Source: Lachnospiraceae bacterium
GTDB taxonomy: Bacteria; Bacillota; Clostridia; Lachnospirales; Lachnospiraceae
Assembly (NCBI GenBank): GCA_029008875.1
Contig: JAQXJP010000025.1
Coordinates: 30,183-94,182 of the forward strand
Direction of reading: 5' to 3'
Length of the DNA stretch: 64,000 nt
In this document: positions 38,424 to 47,000 of the stretch, piece by piece
How positions within the stretch are numbered: the stretch's first letter is position 1
Layout: each line of letters starts with the position of its first letter
Made by a program: the position numbers and the translations under genes
The notes under the pieces: model-generated
The model's database searches: none
The model's input: only the letters and a program-made list of their open reading frames with translations
What the model was told of the DNA's origin: nothing

Positions 38424-39107
38424 ATGTTACTGTTTTTGAAGGTATTGCTGACGGAATTCATCGCGGAGATGGGTGACAAAACACAGTTGATGCTGGTGGC
38501 ATTGACGTCAAAGTACAAACTTCGGGATATTATCATGGGAACGGCGGTGGCTATTCTGGTGCTGAACGGTCTGGCCGTTCTTGCAGGTGGTCTGGTGAGA
38601 AGTCTGATTCCGGACTGGATCATCAAGTTGGTTGCAGCGGTGGCATTCATGTACTTTGCGGTGACCTCCCTCATGAAGGATGATGAGGACGAGGAAGAGG
38701 TGAAGGAGGGCAAGATTAAGTTTGCTCCCCTGGCAGTATTTTGCACCTTCTTCGTGGCGGAGCTTGGAGACAAGACACAGCTCACCGCCATCACTTTCGG
38801 CGCCAACGAGGGGTTATCCGCTGCGATTGTCGTGTGGCTGGGATGCTCCATCGGACTTTTTGCGGCGGACATCATCGGAATGTTGATTGGATACCTGCTG
38901 AAGAGCAAGACCCCGGATGGATTTTTGAACAGTCTTGCGTTCATCATTTTTGCCGTTTTCGGAGTAGTTACCCTTCGCCAGGGGCTGTTGCTTCCGGGAT
39001 GCCCGGTGCCGGAAACCTACGCGCACCCGATTATCATCGCGGCAAGTGTGGTGTTTGCGGGAATTTGCGTATTGGTTTTCCTGCGGCAGAGAAAGCATGC
39101 AAAATAA
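38424..39107 (+). CDS. TMEM165/GDT1 (UPF0016) family manganese exporter
   Basis: A 227-residue membrane protein with six helices in two inverted halves. Each half has the family motif: TEFIAEMGDKTQLMLVAL near residue 10 and FVAELGDKTQLTAITFGA near 110. The acidic residues bind Ca2+ or Mn2+. Bacterial relatives (MneA/Mnx) export manganese and are the standard targets of the yybP-ykoY riboswitch. It follows the antiporter by 12 bases in the same operon and ends before a terminator. Confidence 0.93.
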   Translation: MLLFLKVLLTEFIAEMGDKTQLMLVALTSKYKLRDIIMGTAVAILVLNGLAVLAGGLVRSLIPDWIIKLVAAVAFMYFAVTSLMKDDEDEEEVKEGKIKFAPLAVFCTFFVAELGDKTQLTAITFGANEGLSAAIVVWLGCSIGLFAADIIGMLIGYLLKSKTPDGFLNSLAFIIFAVFGVVTLRQGLLLPGCPVPETYAHPIIIAASVVFAGICVLVFLRQRKHAK

Positions 39108-39145
39108 TCCCACCGAATATCGGAAGGACATATTGGAATATTAAT

Positions 39146-39175
39146 AAAGGGAGGCTGAACAGCCTCCCTTTCGTC
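39146..39175. terminator. Terminator between exporter operon and nuclease remnant
   Basis: AAAGGGAGGCT (39146-39156) and AGCCTCCCTTT (39161-39171), 4-base loop, serving both converging genes. Confidence 0.88.
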
Positions 39176-39192
39176 GTCAGTTATGGTGGTAT

Positions 39193-40113
39193 CTATGATT
39201 CTTTTAACCAATATAAATCCACTTTTTTGGCGGCAACTTCCGGCTCCAGTTCAAAGCACTGTGTGATTGCCTCAACTGCATCCGCGCGGGAATCACCCTT
39301 GGATTGGTAAAACTTTACCATGCTTTGGATACCTTTTTCAAGCCCTTCTGCCCGGCCTTGCTTGCGGCCCTTAACGACACCTTTCTCAATATACTTTCTG
39401 GCAACAGAAGCTTCATGATTTTTGCGAATTGTCTCTTCATCAAATAATGTCATCATAATATTCGAAACCTCCTGTTCACGTTCTTCCAAATACTCTCTCA
39501 AGATATCTGCTTCCTTACAAATCCGAATTGTCTCGGAAACCGCTTTGCGAGTACGTCCGTGTAGTGCGCACTGCGCGTCGTAGACCTGTGTAAACTTGAC
39601 ATATTGGCTGATAATATCATTGCCATCCGCACCATACAGCATGTGTATCGTAACATCAAGATCCGTCAATTTGCCGCCGAAGAATTCCTCCGACAGACGA
39701 ACCGTCTGCGGTCGTCTCTTGCGCTTGCCGGTATACAGGACGTACAACTCCGGCCGGGGAAGGGGAATCTTCTTACTGCCGTACATATCCAGCTGATTTT
39801 TGCTGATGTAATCCTGATAAGTCTGAGCAAGGTACAAAAAAGCCCGTATCAAAATGTTCATGGACCAAGTACTTTGTGCTTCCATCAAGATGATTTTCTA
39901 GCTACCCCTGGAAAACCCGAGATCGTTGTATTGCTGGTTAATCAAGATATTTACATGGGTCACGTCTGTGAGATCTGCCTCGGTAACCGAACTATCCTCC
40001 GGATGAAGCACCCGGTACATCTGAAGAAGATACTTGGAAATTGTAAATAAATCCGTAAATACGCTTGCCTTAATCGTGTATTTGGCAAGGCTCTCTTCTG
40101 TGGAACTACTCAA
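39193..40113 (-). pseudogene. Rpn/PD-(D/E)XK nuclease family gene, split by an in-frame amber codon
   Basis: Reading the minus strand from TTG 40113 (site GGAGGTGG), a 71-residue part ends in VNILINQQYNDLGFSRGS, then TAG at 39898-39900. The same frame continues at once with KIILMEAQSTWSMNILIRAFLYLAQ and runs 231 further residues. The two parts together give the normal order of the Rpn recombination-promoting/PDDEXK transposase-like family, with catalytic Asp in NDLGF and the E-x-Q motif in MEAQST. A single sense-to-stop change explains the split. The 3' part keeps a repetitive charged tail (GRKQGRAEGLEKGIQSM) typical of the family. Confidence 0.85.
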
Positions 40114-40504
40114 TCATCCACCTCCATTATATGAAATTTTGGGGCAATAAACAATTACAAAAATTCCGGGGGAAAAGAATCGTCCGTGTCTATTGCGATA
40201 CATAGAGGGAAGCTTGCCGGAATTGGCAATGATTTGTAGACGCATTGGGGAAATGCGCTCCCAGATATGTGATAGTAGTGTAGCAAAAACCATGATGAAA
40301 AACAAGAGAAAATATTTTTCAAAAAATTTATGAAAATTTGAATTGATATTGTTTGAATTCTGGATTATAATGGTGCGTGGACACGCGAGGGAAGAATGTA
40401 ATTTTGTGTCTTTATTCCAAGGATAGTACAGTTGGCTACACAAAGCAGGCGTGCGGTTTTTGGAAAGATTCCCGCGGTCCCTTTTTAGATATATTTTCAT
40501 AACT
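40114..40504. other. Intergenic stretch before the tRNA gene
   Basis: AT-rich and without a credible gene. The only clear signals are a promoter at 40343-40371 pointing to the tRNA and a short perfect hairpin GCGTG-GA-CACGC at 40375-40386 at the start of its transcript. Nothing recognisable lies in 40140-40340. Confidence 0.6.
40343..40371 (+). promoter_or_regulatory. Promoter of the tRNA-Pro gene
   Basis: TTGATA (40343-40348), a 17-base spacer and TATAAT (40366-40371). It gives a leader of about 125 bases before the tRNA. Confidence 0.75.
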
Positions 40505-40578
40505 CGGGGTGTGGCTCAGGTTGGTAGAGCGCTACATTAGGGATGTAGAGGTCGCGCGTTCGAATCGCGTCGCTCCGA
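40505..40578 (+). tRNA. tRNA-Pro (anticodon AGG)
   Basis: A complete 74-base cloverleaf. Acceptor stem CGGGGTG/CGCTCCG with C1-G72, as in proline tRNAs; D-arm GCTC/GAGC; anticodon stem CTACA/TGTAG with loop TTAGGGA; T-arm GCGCG-TTCGAAT-CGCGT; discriminator A. The loop gives anticodon AGG at positions 34-36 with G37. CCA is not encoded. Confidence 0.92.
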
Positions 40579-40595
40579 CTCACAATTTTTCAGGA

Positions 40596-40637
40596 AGCGC
40601 AATCTCTATGAGGGGTTGCGCTAATCTTTTATTTTTT
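40596..40637 (+). terminator. Terminator after the tRNA-Pro gene
   Basis: AGCGCAA (40596-40602) and TTGCGCT (40616-40622), then AATCTTTTATTTTTTT. Confidence 0.8.
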
Positions 40638-40659
40638 TCAGACTGTGAAATGGGGACAC

Positions 40660-41793
40660 ATGAGAAAAATAATCAAACCAAACTATTATCACAAGTTTCA
40701 ATGTACTGCGGGCGATTGTGAATTTACCTGCTGCCAGCAGTGGAAAATCGCGGTGGATGACGCTGCGGGAAAACGCTGGGACATGGCGGACAAAGGGTTG
40801 AGCAGGCACGTGGGAAAAACCCTTGACGGAGGGGAGATTCTCCTGAAGGAGGACGGATTTTGTCCCTTCCTGGAGGAGGATCATCTGTGCAGTCTGGTGA
40901 AGACCTACGGGGAGGAGTTTTTGTCCCACACCTGCCACACCTTCCCCAGAGAGCAGCATGAGTACGCAAATCGCACGGAGTACGCCTTTTCCTCCGGCTG
41001 TCCCCAGGCCCTGCACCTGCTGTGGGAGCAGGAGCGGTTTGAGGTGAACCGGAAGGAGAACCGGGAGGCGGCAAGGGAAGGATTCCCCAGAGAGCAGGAG
41101 CCCCTGTTTTGGATGAGGGACTTTTTTCTGCAGCTGGTGCAGGAGGAATCCCGGACCGTTCCACAGGTGTTGAAGCTCCTGTTTTTCCTGATGCTGGACC
41201 TGTTTGAAAAGGGGGAGGAAGGCCTCACGGATGAGGCGCTGGTGCGCGGATACATGGACCGAAAGCTGCTGGCACAGGTGGAGGCCGCCATCTCGGAGGT
41301 GGAGATCGCGGAGGAGGATTCCTTCTACGAGTGCAATGAACTGTTGTTGGATCTGGCGGAGAACTACCGCAGGAAGAAAATGTATGAGGAAGACCTTGAG
41401 CCCATCGCAAAGCGGGCGGAGTGCTACGAGGGGCAGATTCCTTCGGCGGACAGGAGAGAGCAGTTTGAGGAAATCTGGAGCGGCTATGAGGGGCGCCTTC
41501 GCCTCCTTATGGCGGAGGAAATCTACGCTTCCTGCCTGCTCCCGGAGGGGGACAGCTATTCCATGACCATGAAGCTGCAGTGGCTTGCCATGGAGTACGC
41601 AGTAATTCGCCAATGGAATTTCCTCCACTGGGATATGCGGGGGGAGATTACCGATGCCAGCTTCACAAGAAGCGTCGCCGTACTGTTTCGCATGATGGGG
41701 TACAGCGAGGCTGACATTGAGGAATATCTGGACAACAGTTTTGCATCAATCATATGGGAGTGGGGCTATTTTGCCCTGATTGTGGGAAGATAA
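40660..41793 (+). CDS. Flagellin lysine-N-methylase-like protein (FliB family)
   Basis: A 377-residue protein beginning MRKIIKPNYYHKFQCTAGDC. The N-terminal cysteine cluster (CTAGDCEFTCCQQW, FCPFLEEDHLCSL, LSHTCHTFPRE, SSGCPQALHLLW) is the FliB hallmark and may hold an iron-sulfur cluster. The rest is helical and acidic. FliB methylates lysines of flagellin in Salmonella; Firmicutes carry many homologues of uncertain target. No flagellar gene lies in this window. ATG 40660 fits the family; GTG 40645 is in frame upstream. It overlaps the next gene by one base. Confidence 0.85.
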   Translation: MRKIIKPNYYHKFQCTAGDCEFTCCQQWKIAVDDAAGKRWDMADKGLSRHVGKTLDGGEILLKEDGFCPFLEEDHLCSLVKTYGEEFLSHTCHTFPREQHEYANRTEYAFSSGCPQALHLLWEQERFEVNRKENREAAREGFPREQEPLFWMRDFFLQLVQEESRTVPQVLKLLFFLMLDLFEKGEEGLTDEALVRGYMDRKLLAQVEAAISEVEIAEEDSFYECNELLLDLAENYRRKKMYEEDLEPIAKRAECYEGQIPSADRREQFEEIWSGYEGRLRLLMAEEIYASCLLPEGDSYSMTMKLQWLAMEYAVIRQWNFLHWDMRGEITDASFTRSVAVLFRMMGYSEADIEEYLDNSFASIIWEWGYFALIVGR

Positions 41794-42074
41794 TGGCGCA
41801 GGAAGAGATCATTCGGAGACAATATACTTTTTACGGGGACGTGCAGGGGGTCGGATTCCGCTATCGCGCCCAATATGCCGCCAACGCCTGCGGGGTCACC
41901 GGATGGGTGAAGAACGAGTGGGACGGCTCCGTGTCCATGGAGGCCCAGGGAACTCCGCGGGCCATCGGTGAGATGCTGCGTCTGCTCGGCGAGGGAAAAT
42001 TCATTGATATTCTTCGCATGGAGCAGCGGGAGATAGAGGTGGAGGAGTGGGAGAGAAGCTTCCACATCCGATAA
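41793..42074 (+). CDS. Acylphosphatase
   Basis: A 93-residue enzyme hydrolysing acyl phosphates such as acetyl phosphate or carbamoyl phosphate. The active-site pattern is [20 protein letters not shown], with the phosphate-binding Arg in GFRYR, and the catalytic Asn in [15 protein letters not shown]. It starts at ATG 41793, sharing one base with the stop of the methylase-like gene. Confidence 0.93.
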   Translation: MAQEEIIRRQYTFYGDVQGVGFRYRAQYAANACGVTGWVKNEWDGSVSMEAQGTPRAIGEMLRLLGEGKFIDILRMEQREIEVEEWERSFHIR

Positions 42075-42097
42075 TTTTTTTTACAGGAGGATATACT

Positions 42098-43222
42098 ATG
42101 GATGACAAGAAACTTGGATTTGGCTTGATGCGTTTGCCTTCGTTGGATCCCAACGACCCTTCGAAGATTGATATCGAATTGGTGAAGAAGATGGTGGATA
42201 CCTATATGGAGAGAGGGTATACCTACTTTGATACCGCCTGGATGTACTGCGGTTTCGGCAGCGAGAATGCCACCAAGGAGGTGCTGGTGGACCGATACCC
42301 CAGGGACAGTTTTACCCTGACCACCAAGCTGCATTCCGGGTTTATCCAGACCATGGAGGACCGGGACAAAATCTTCAACGCCCAGAGGGAGAAGACGGGG
42401 GTTGAGTACTTTGACTACTATTGGTTACATGACATCAATTCCCACAGCATTGAGGTGTTTGAACGGCTGGATTGCTTCAACTGGCTTCAGGAGAAAAAGC
42501 GTCAGGGCTTGGTAAAACACATCGGTTTTTCCTTCCACGACAATGCGCAGATGCTGGATGAGGTACTGACCCAGCACCCGGAATTTGAGTATGTTCAGCT
42601 GCAGATCAATTATCTGGATTGGGACAGCAGCGCCATCCAGTCCCGCAAGTGTTACGAGGTTGCGGTGAAGCATCACATTCCGGTGATTGTCATGGAGCCG
42701 GTGAAGGGAGGAACCCTTGCCAAGGTTCCTAAGGAGGTGGAAAAATTATTCAAATCCTACAATCCCGATGCCTCCATCCCCTCTTGGGCAATCCGTTTTG
42801 CGGCCAGCCTGGATAATGTATACAAGGTGCTCAGCGGAATGAGCGATATGGAGCAGGTGCTGGACAACACGGAATACATGGCGGACTTTAAACCCCTCAA
42901 TGAGGAGGAACTGGCCCTTATTCACAAGGCTGTGGATATTATCAACGGAAGCATCGCCATCCCCTGTACCGGATGCGAGTACTGCATTGCCGGATGCCCC
43001 ATGCAGATTCCCATTCCCAGGTGTTTCTCCCTGTACAATGCGGATCGGCAGGAGGTGGAGACCAAGGGATGGACGCCCCAGGGGGAGTATTACGACAATA
43101 TGGTGAAGAGCACCGGCAAGGCCAGCGATTGTATTGAATGCCGTCAGTGCGAGGGTGTTTGCCCCCAGCATCTGCCGATTGTGGATCACCTTAAGACCGT
43201 TGCCGAGTACTTCGGCAAGTAA
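42098..43222 (+). CDS. Aldo/keto reductase with C-terminal 4Fe-4S domain
   Basis: A 374-residue protein. The AKR barrel (residues 1-280) shows [19 protein letters not shown] with Asp and Tyr of the tetrad, LTTKL with the Lys, and YWLHDIN with the His. The C-terminal part carries two cluster motifs, [18 protein letters not shown] and [17 protein letters not shown]. This fused type is widespread in anaerobic Firmicutes and of uncertain substrate; it may couple ferredoxin to a carbonyl reduction. ACAGGAGGATA precedes ATG 42098. Confidence 0.92.
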   Translation: MDDKKLGFGLMRLPSLDPNDPSKIDIELVKKMVDTYMERGYTYFDTAWMYCGFGSENATKEVLVDRYPRDSFTLTTKLHSGFIQTMEDRDKIFNAQREKTGVEYFDYYWLHDINSHSIEVFERLDCFNWLQEKKRQGLVKHIGFSFHDNAQMLDEVLTQHPEFEYVQLQINYLDWDSSAIQSRKCYEVAVKHHIPVIVMEPVKGGTLAKVPKEVEKLFKSYNPDASIPSWAIRFAASLDNVYKVLSGMSDMEQVLDNTEYMADFKPLNEEELALIHKAVDIINGSIAIPCTGCEYCIAGCPMQIPIPRCFSLYNADRQEVETKGWTPQGEYYDNMVKSTGKASDCIECRQCEGVCPQHLPIVDHLKTVAEYFGK

Positions 43223-43228
43223 TTGTGG

Positions 43229-43257
43229 TTGACTTTTTGTTTTTCCAATGCTACATT
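43229..43257 (+). promoter_or_regulatory. Promoter of the metG transcription unit
   Basis: TTGACT (43229-43234), a 17-base spacer and TACATT (43252-43257). Confidence 0.8.
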
Positions 43258-43263
43258 AATAAT

Positions 43264-43584
43264 CACGAACAACATATCAAACACGTGGAAAAAGAGAGTA
43301 CATCTGCGGAAATTTTACAGAGAATCTCCCGGAAGCTGCATCTGCGGCGGCGCTGAGAGGGGGAGGATGGAGACAGGTGGAACATGGCTTTGGAGTGGCA
43401 GCGCTGAACCGGAACAAGAGCCTGCGGATGCGGGCGTTTATTTCAGATAAGTGCTGACGGGATCGCCCGTTACAGGGAAGGATGTTGCGCACGACATCTG
43501 CGGAGGTCGGCATCGTGAGGTGTCGATGAAATGAAGTGGTATCACGGGATTATGACTCGTCTTCTCTGGAAGACGGGTCTTTTG
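43264..43584 (+). promoter_or_regulatory. T-box riboswitch controlling metG
   Basis: A 320-base structured leader. The T-box core AAGTGGTATCACG lies at 43534-43546 and the terminator stem GACTCGTCTTC/GAAGACGGGTC at 43554-43579. An ATG at 43384-43386, in the GGAACATGGC loop, is a good candidate for the methionine specifier. It should read uncharged elongator tRNA-Met. A short open frame crossing it is not a gene. Confidence 0.9.
43554..43584 (+). terminator. Regulated terminator of the metG T-box
   Basis: GACTCGTCTTC (43554-43564) and GAAGACGGGTC (43569-43579), then TTTTG. Confidence 0.88.
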
Positions 43585-43603
43585 TATTTTAAGGAGGCAT
43601 ACT

Positions 43604-45640
43604 ATGCAAAACAAAGGGAAATTCTATATGACAACAGCGATTGCGTACACTTCGGGGAAGCCGCATATCGGAAACACCTATGAGATTATTTTGGCGGACG
43701 CGATTGCCAGATACAAAAAGGCGGAGGGCTATGATGTCTATTTCCAGACAGGAACCGACGAGCATGGTCAGAAGATACAGGAGAAGGCGGAGGCTGCCGG
43801 AATTACGCCCAAGGAATATGTGGATCAGGTCGCAGGGGAAGTGAAGCGAATCTGGGATTTGGTGAACGCATCCTACGACAATTTTGTCCGAACTACCGAC
43901 GAGGATCACGAGCGGTGCGTGAAGAAGATTTTCAAAAAGCTCTATGACAAGGGCGACATCTACAAGGGGGCTTACGAGGGACTTTACTGTACCCCCTGTG
44001 AGTCCTTCTGGACGGAGTCACAGCTGGTGGACGGAAAGTGTCCGGACTGTGGCCGCGAGGTTCAGCCGGCTAAGGAGGAGGCATACTTCTTCAAGATGAG
44101 CAAATATGCGGACCGTCTGATCGACTATATCAATACCCACCCGGATTTCATTCAGCCGGTGTCCCGCAAAAATGAGATGATGAACAACTTCCTCCTTCCG
44201 GGACTGCAGGATCTGTGCGTATCCAGAACCTCCTTCAGCTGGGGAATTCCGGTGGATTTTGACCCGAAGCATGTGGTGTATGTGTGGCTGGATGCACTTA
44301 CCAACTATATCACCAAGATTGGTTATGACCCGGATGGGTCTTCGGAGCTGTTCAACAAGAACTGGCCGGCGGATCTTCATCTAATCGGAAAAGACATTGT
44401 GCGTTTCCACACCATATACTGGCCAATCTTTTTGATGGCGCTGGATCTCCCTCTTCCCAAGCAGGTGTTCGGACACCCGTGGCTGCTCCAGGGCGGAGAC
44501 AAGATGAGCAAATCCAAGGGCAATGTCATCTATGCGGACGATATGGTAGAGCTGTTTGGCGTGGATGCCACCCGCTATTTCGTACTACACGAGATGCCCT
44601 TTGAGAATGATGGCATCATCACCTGGGAGCTGGTGATTGAGCGGTTTAATTCCGAGTTGGCAAACGTGCTGGGCAATCTGGTAAACCGTACCGTCTCCAT
44701 GAGCAACAAATATTTTGACGGCGTGGTGCGGAGTACCGGCGTAACCGCATGTTCCCAGGGTGACCACAGCGCAATCGATGCGGATTTGAAGGCAGTGGTG
44801 ACGGGAACCGTGGCGGAGGTGAGCAGCAAGATGGAGAAGCTCCGCGTGGCGGATGCCATTACGGAAGTGTTCGCACTTTTCCGCCGTTGCAACAAGTATA
44901 TCGATGAGACGACCCCGTGGGTGCTTGCCAAGGATGAGGCGGACAGCGACCGTTTGGCGGAGGTTCTCTACAACCTGACAGAGTCCATCGCAATCGGAGC
45001 AAGCCTGTTGCATTCCTTCCTCCCGGAAACCGCGGAGAAGATTGCGGCACAGCTCAATACCACTCTTCGCAGTCTGGAGGATTGTGAGAGGTTCGGCCTC
45101 TACGTCAGCGGGACCAAGGTGACCGATGCGCCGGAAATTCTCTTCGGCCGTCTGAAGGCGGAGGATGTAATGCCCCGGGTTCAGGAAATTCAGGCCGCAC
45201 AGAGGGCGGAGTTCGAGGCGGAGCAGGCAAAGCTTGCAGGCACCGACGCACAGAAGAATGCACCCTGCTACGAGCAACCGGCGGAGAGCAATGTCATTGA
45301 CATTGAGCCCAAGGCGGAGATTACCTTTGAGGACTTTGAGAAGCTGCAGTTCCAAGTGGGCGAGATTATCGCCTGTGAAGCGGTGGAAAAATCCAAGAAG
45401 CTTCTCTGTTCCCAGGTCAAGATCGGAAGCCAGGTGAAGCAGATTGTATCTGGAATCCGCAAATACTACACGCCGGAGGAGATGGTGGGCAAGAAGGTGA
45501 TGGTTCTTGTAAACTTAAAGCCTGCAAAGCTTGCCGGAGTGCTCTCCGAGGGAATGCTGCTCTGCGCGGAGGATGCGGAGGGCAACCTTGCACTTTTGAC
45601 CCCGGAAAAACCGATGCCGGCCGGAGCGGAGATCGCATAA
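43604..45640 (+). CDS. metG: Methionyl-tRNA synthetase
   Basis: A 678-residue class I synthetase. HIGH-type motif GKPHIGNTY near residue 18, zinc knuckle CTPCESFW...CPDCGR (residues 128-148), KMSKS motif KMSKSKG near residue 300, an anticodon-binding helical domain, and a C-terminal Trbp111-like tRNA-binding domain from about residue 575 (FEKLQFQVGEIIACEAVEKS). AAGGAGG precedes the ATG. It is under a methionine T-box. Confidence 0.97.
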   Translation: MQNKGKFYMTTAIAYTSGKPHIGNTYEIILADAIARYKKAEGYDVYFQTGTDEHGQKIQEKAEAAGITPKEYVDQVAGEVKRIWDLVNASYDNFVRTTDEDHERCVKKIFKKLYDKGDIYKGAYEGLYCTPCESFWTESQLVDGKCPDCGREVQPAKEEAYFFKMSKYADRLIDYINTHPDFIQPVSRKNEMMNNFLLPGLQDLCVSRTSFSWGIPVDFDPKHVVYVWLDALTNYITKIGYDPDGSSELFNKNWPADLHLIGKDIVRFHTIYWPIFLMALDLPLPKQVFGHPWLLQGGDKMSKSKGNVIYADDMVELFGVDATRYFVLHEMPFENDGIITWELVIERFNSELANVLGNLVNRTVSMSNKYFDGVVRSTGVTACSQGDHSAIDADLKAVVTGTVAEVSSKMEKLRVADAITEVFALFRRCNKYIDETTPWVLAKDEADSDRLAEVLYNLTESIAIGASLLHSFLPETAEKIAAQLNTTLRSLEDCERFGLYVSGTKVTDAPEILFGRLKAEDVMPRVQEIQAAQRAEFEAEQAKLAGTDAQKNAPCYEQPAESNVIDIEPKAEITFEDFEKLQFQVGEIIACEAVEKSKKLLCSQVKIGSQVKQIVSGIRKYYTPEEMVGKKVMVLVNLKPAKLAGVLSEGMLLCAEDAEGNLALLTPEKPMPAGAEIA

Positions 45641-45673
45641 ACTACAAGCAGAGAAAACCGAGGGGAGGCTCCC

Positions 45674-46033
45674 ATGGAAAAACGATTGAGAAATTATCTG
45701 AAATATATGGAGAAGCTTGCGGGTGAAAGCCTTACCCCCACAGAACGCAAAAGCGCCAGGGAGGAGCTCCTGACACAGATTAGCTTTTTTCAGCATGAGC
45801 GGCTGGTACACCTGATTGTCACGGTGACCTTTGCGGTGTTGACTATGCTGGCGCTCCTCACCGGGTTTCTGGCGGATGAGCCCGCGGTATTTCTGCTGTT
45901 GCTGCTGTTTCTAGTGCTTTTGATACCCTACGTGAGACACTATTACATTTTGGAAAATGGGGTTCAGAAGCTGTACGATTATTATGACCGCTTGGCGGAT
46001 GATGAAGAGGAGGGCGACCATGGAGTACTTTGA
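45674..46033 (+). CDS. Small membrane protein of unknown function
   Basis: A 119-residue protein with a charged N-terminal helix (residues 1-40), two membrane helices (LIVTVTFAVLTMLALLTGFL and AVFLLLLLFLVLLIPYV) and an acidic C-terminal end. I do not recognise the family. A GAGGGGAGG ribosome site precedes ATG 45674. It overlaps the NUDIX gene by 14 bases, so the two are co-translated. Confidence 0.75.
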   Translation: MEKRLRNYLKYMEKLAGESLTPTERKSAREELLTQISFFQHERLVHLIVTVTFAVLTMLALLTGFLADEPAVFLLLLLFLVLLIPYVRHYYILENGVQKLYDYYDRLADDEEEGDHGVL

Positions 46034-46580
46034 TGTGGTGGACGAATACGGGGAGCCTACCGGGGAAGTGGTAGAGCGCACAATTGCACATCGGGATGGA
46101 ATTCGCCATCGCACCAGCCATGTCTGGATTGTCCGCATGCGGGATGGGCGTCCGCAGATTCTTCTGCAGAAGCGCTGTGCACAGAAGGATTCCTACCCCG
46201 GCTGTTACGATATCTCAAGCGCCGGACATATTCCGGCGGGGGATGAGTACGTGGGTTCCGCCCTCCGGGAGCTTCGGGAGGAGTTGGGAGTGGAGGCGGA
46301 AGGATCCCAGCTGATTCCCTGCGGGATGCGCACCTCCGGGTCGGACCATGTGTTCCACGGGAAGGAATTTCATGACCGGCAGATCAGCAAGGTGTTTATC
46401 CTGTGGCTGGACCGGGAGGAGGATGCTTTTTCTCCCCAGCCGGAGGAGATTGAGAGTGTCAGATGGATGGACTTTGAGGAGTGTCAGGAGGCGGTTCGCC
46501 ACAAGACCATTCCAAATTGCATCTACCCGGAAGAACTGGATATGATCGAACCATTTTTGCACCCGGAAAAAAAGGATTGA
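46020..46580 (+). CDS. NUDIX hydrolase, isopentenyl-diphosphate isomerase-like subfamily
   Basis: A 186-residue protein. It starts MEYFDVVDEYGEPTGEVVER and has HRTSHVWIVR, the layout of the IDI/YfcD-type NUDIX group. The NUDIX box is GHIPAGDEYVGSALRELREE followed by LGVEAE. The substrate is unknown; many relatives are house-cleaning pyrophosphatases. GAGGAGGG lies 5 bases before ATG 46020, which excludes the longer frame from 45957. Confidence 0.9.
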   Translation: MEYFDVVDEYGEPTGEVVERTIAHRDGIRHRTSHVWIVRMRDGRPQILLQKRCAQKDSYPGCYDISSAGHIPAGDEYVGSALRELREELGVEAEGSQLIPCGMRTSGSDHVFHGKEFHDRQISKVFILWLDREEDAFSPQPEEIESVRWMDFEECQEAVRHKTIPNCIYPEELDMIEPFLHPEKKD

Positions 46581-46604
46581 AAAATCCATATTTCGTTGTA
46601 AAAT
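46577..46604 (+). promoter_or_regulatory. Promoter before the 116-residue unknown gene
   Basis: TTGAAA (46577-46582), a 16-base spacer and TAAAAT (46599-46604). Confidence 0.65.
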
Positions 46605-46646
46605 ATTAATTAGGTATATTCACAGAATTGGGAAGGGAGAGGTTCC

Positions 46647-46997
46647 ATGGCATTATCAATCGGCGGATTAAGTGCATACGGCAATGCGGCGGCAGTCAGA
46701 CCCATGAATTATGCCGTTGAGAACCAATCACAGGTATCTTCCGCATATCAGGATTCCGTGAAGCAGTTGTCCGGAGCCGGGTCTTTTCCGGGGATTGGCG
46801 CCACCAATCCGGTCCAGTATGCCAATGCCCAGTATGTGAAGGTGGATTCCACGGCACAGGTTCAGAGAGCCCAGGAGGTCAACCGGGGGCTCAATACCGT
46901 CGCTTCGGGATTTGAAGGTCGGGCGGTGGGATACGACGAGGCCAGCGTCACTTACGGCTATGAGATGATAGGAAGTACATTGGATTTGTACGCATAG
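46647..46997 (+). CDS. Protein of unknown function, 116 residues
   Basis: An own-promoter gene with GGGAAGGGAGAGG upstream. The protein (MALSIGGLSAYGNAAAVRP...) is rich in A, G, S, Y and Q, has no membrane segment or signal peptide, and ends VTYGYEMIGSTLDLYA. The composition and aromatic C-terminus recall structural or secreted-by-assembly proteins such as flagellar hook-associated components, but I recognise no domain. tatD follows after three bases. Confidence 0.7.
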   Translation: MALSIGGLSAYGNAAAVRPMNYAVENQSQVSSAYQDSVKQLSGAGSFPGIGATNPVQYANAQYVKVDSTAQVQRAQEVNRGLNTVASGFEGRAVGYDEASVTYGYEMIGSTLDLYA

Positions 46998-47000
46998 ATT

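Noticed and set aside
39898..40113. The 71-codon upstream part as an independent small gene
   Set aside because: It continues in frame after one TAG into the rest of the nuclease family, so it is the front of a broken gene.
43223..43450. A 75-codon open frame just after the aldo/keto reductase
   Set aside because: It lies in the metG T-box leader and includes the specifier region; no ribosome site.
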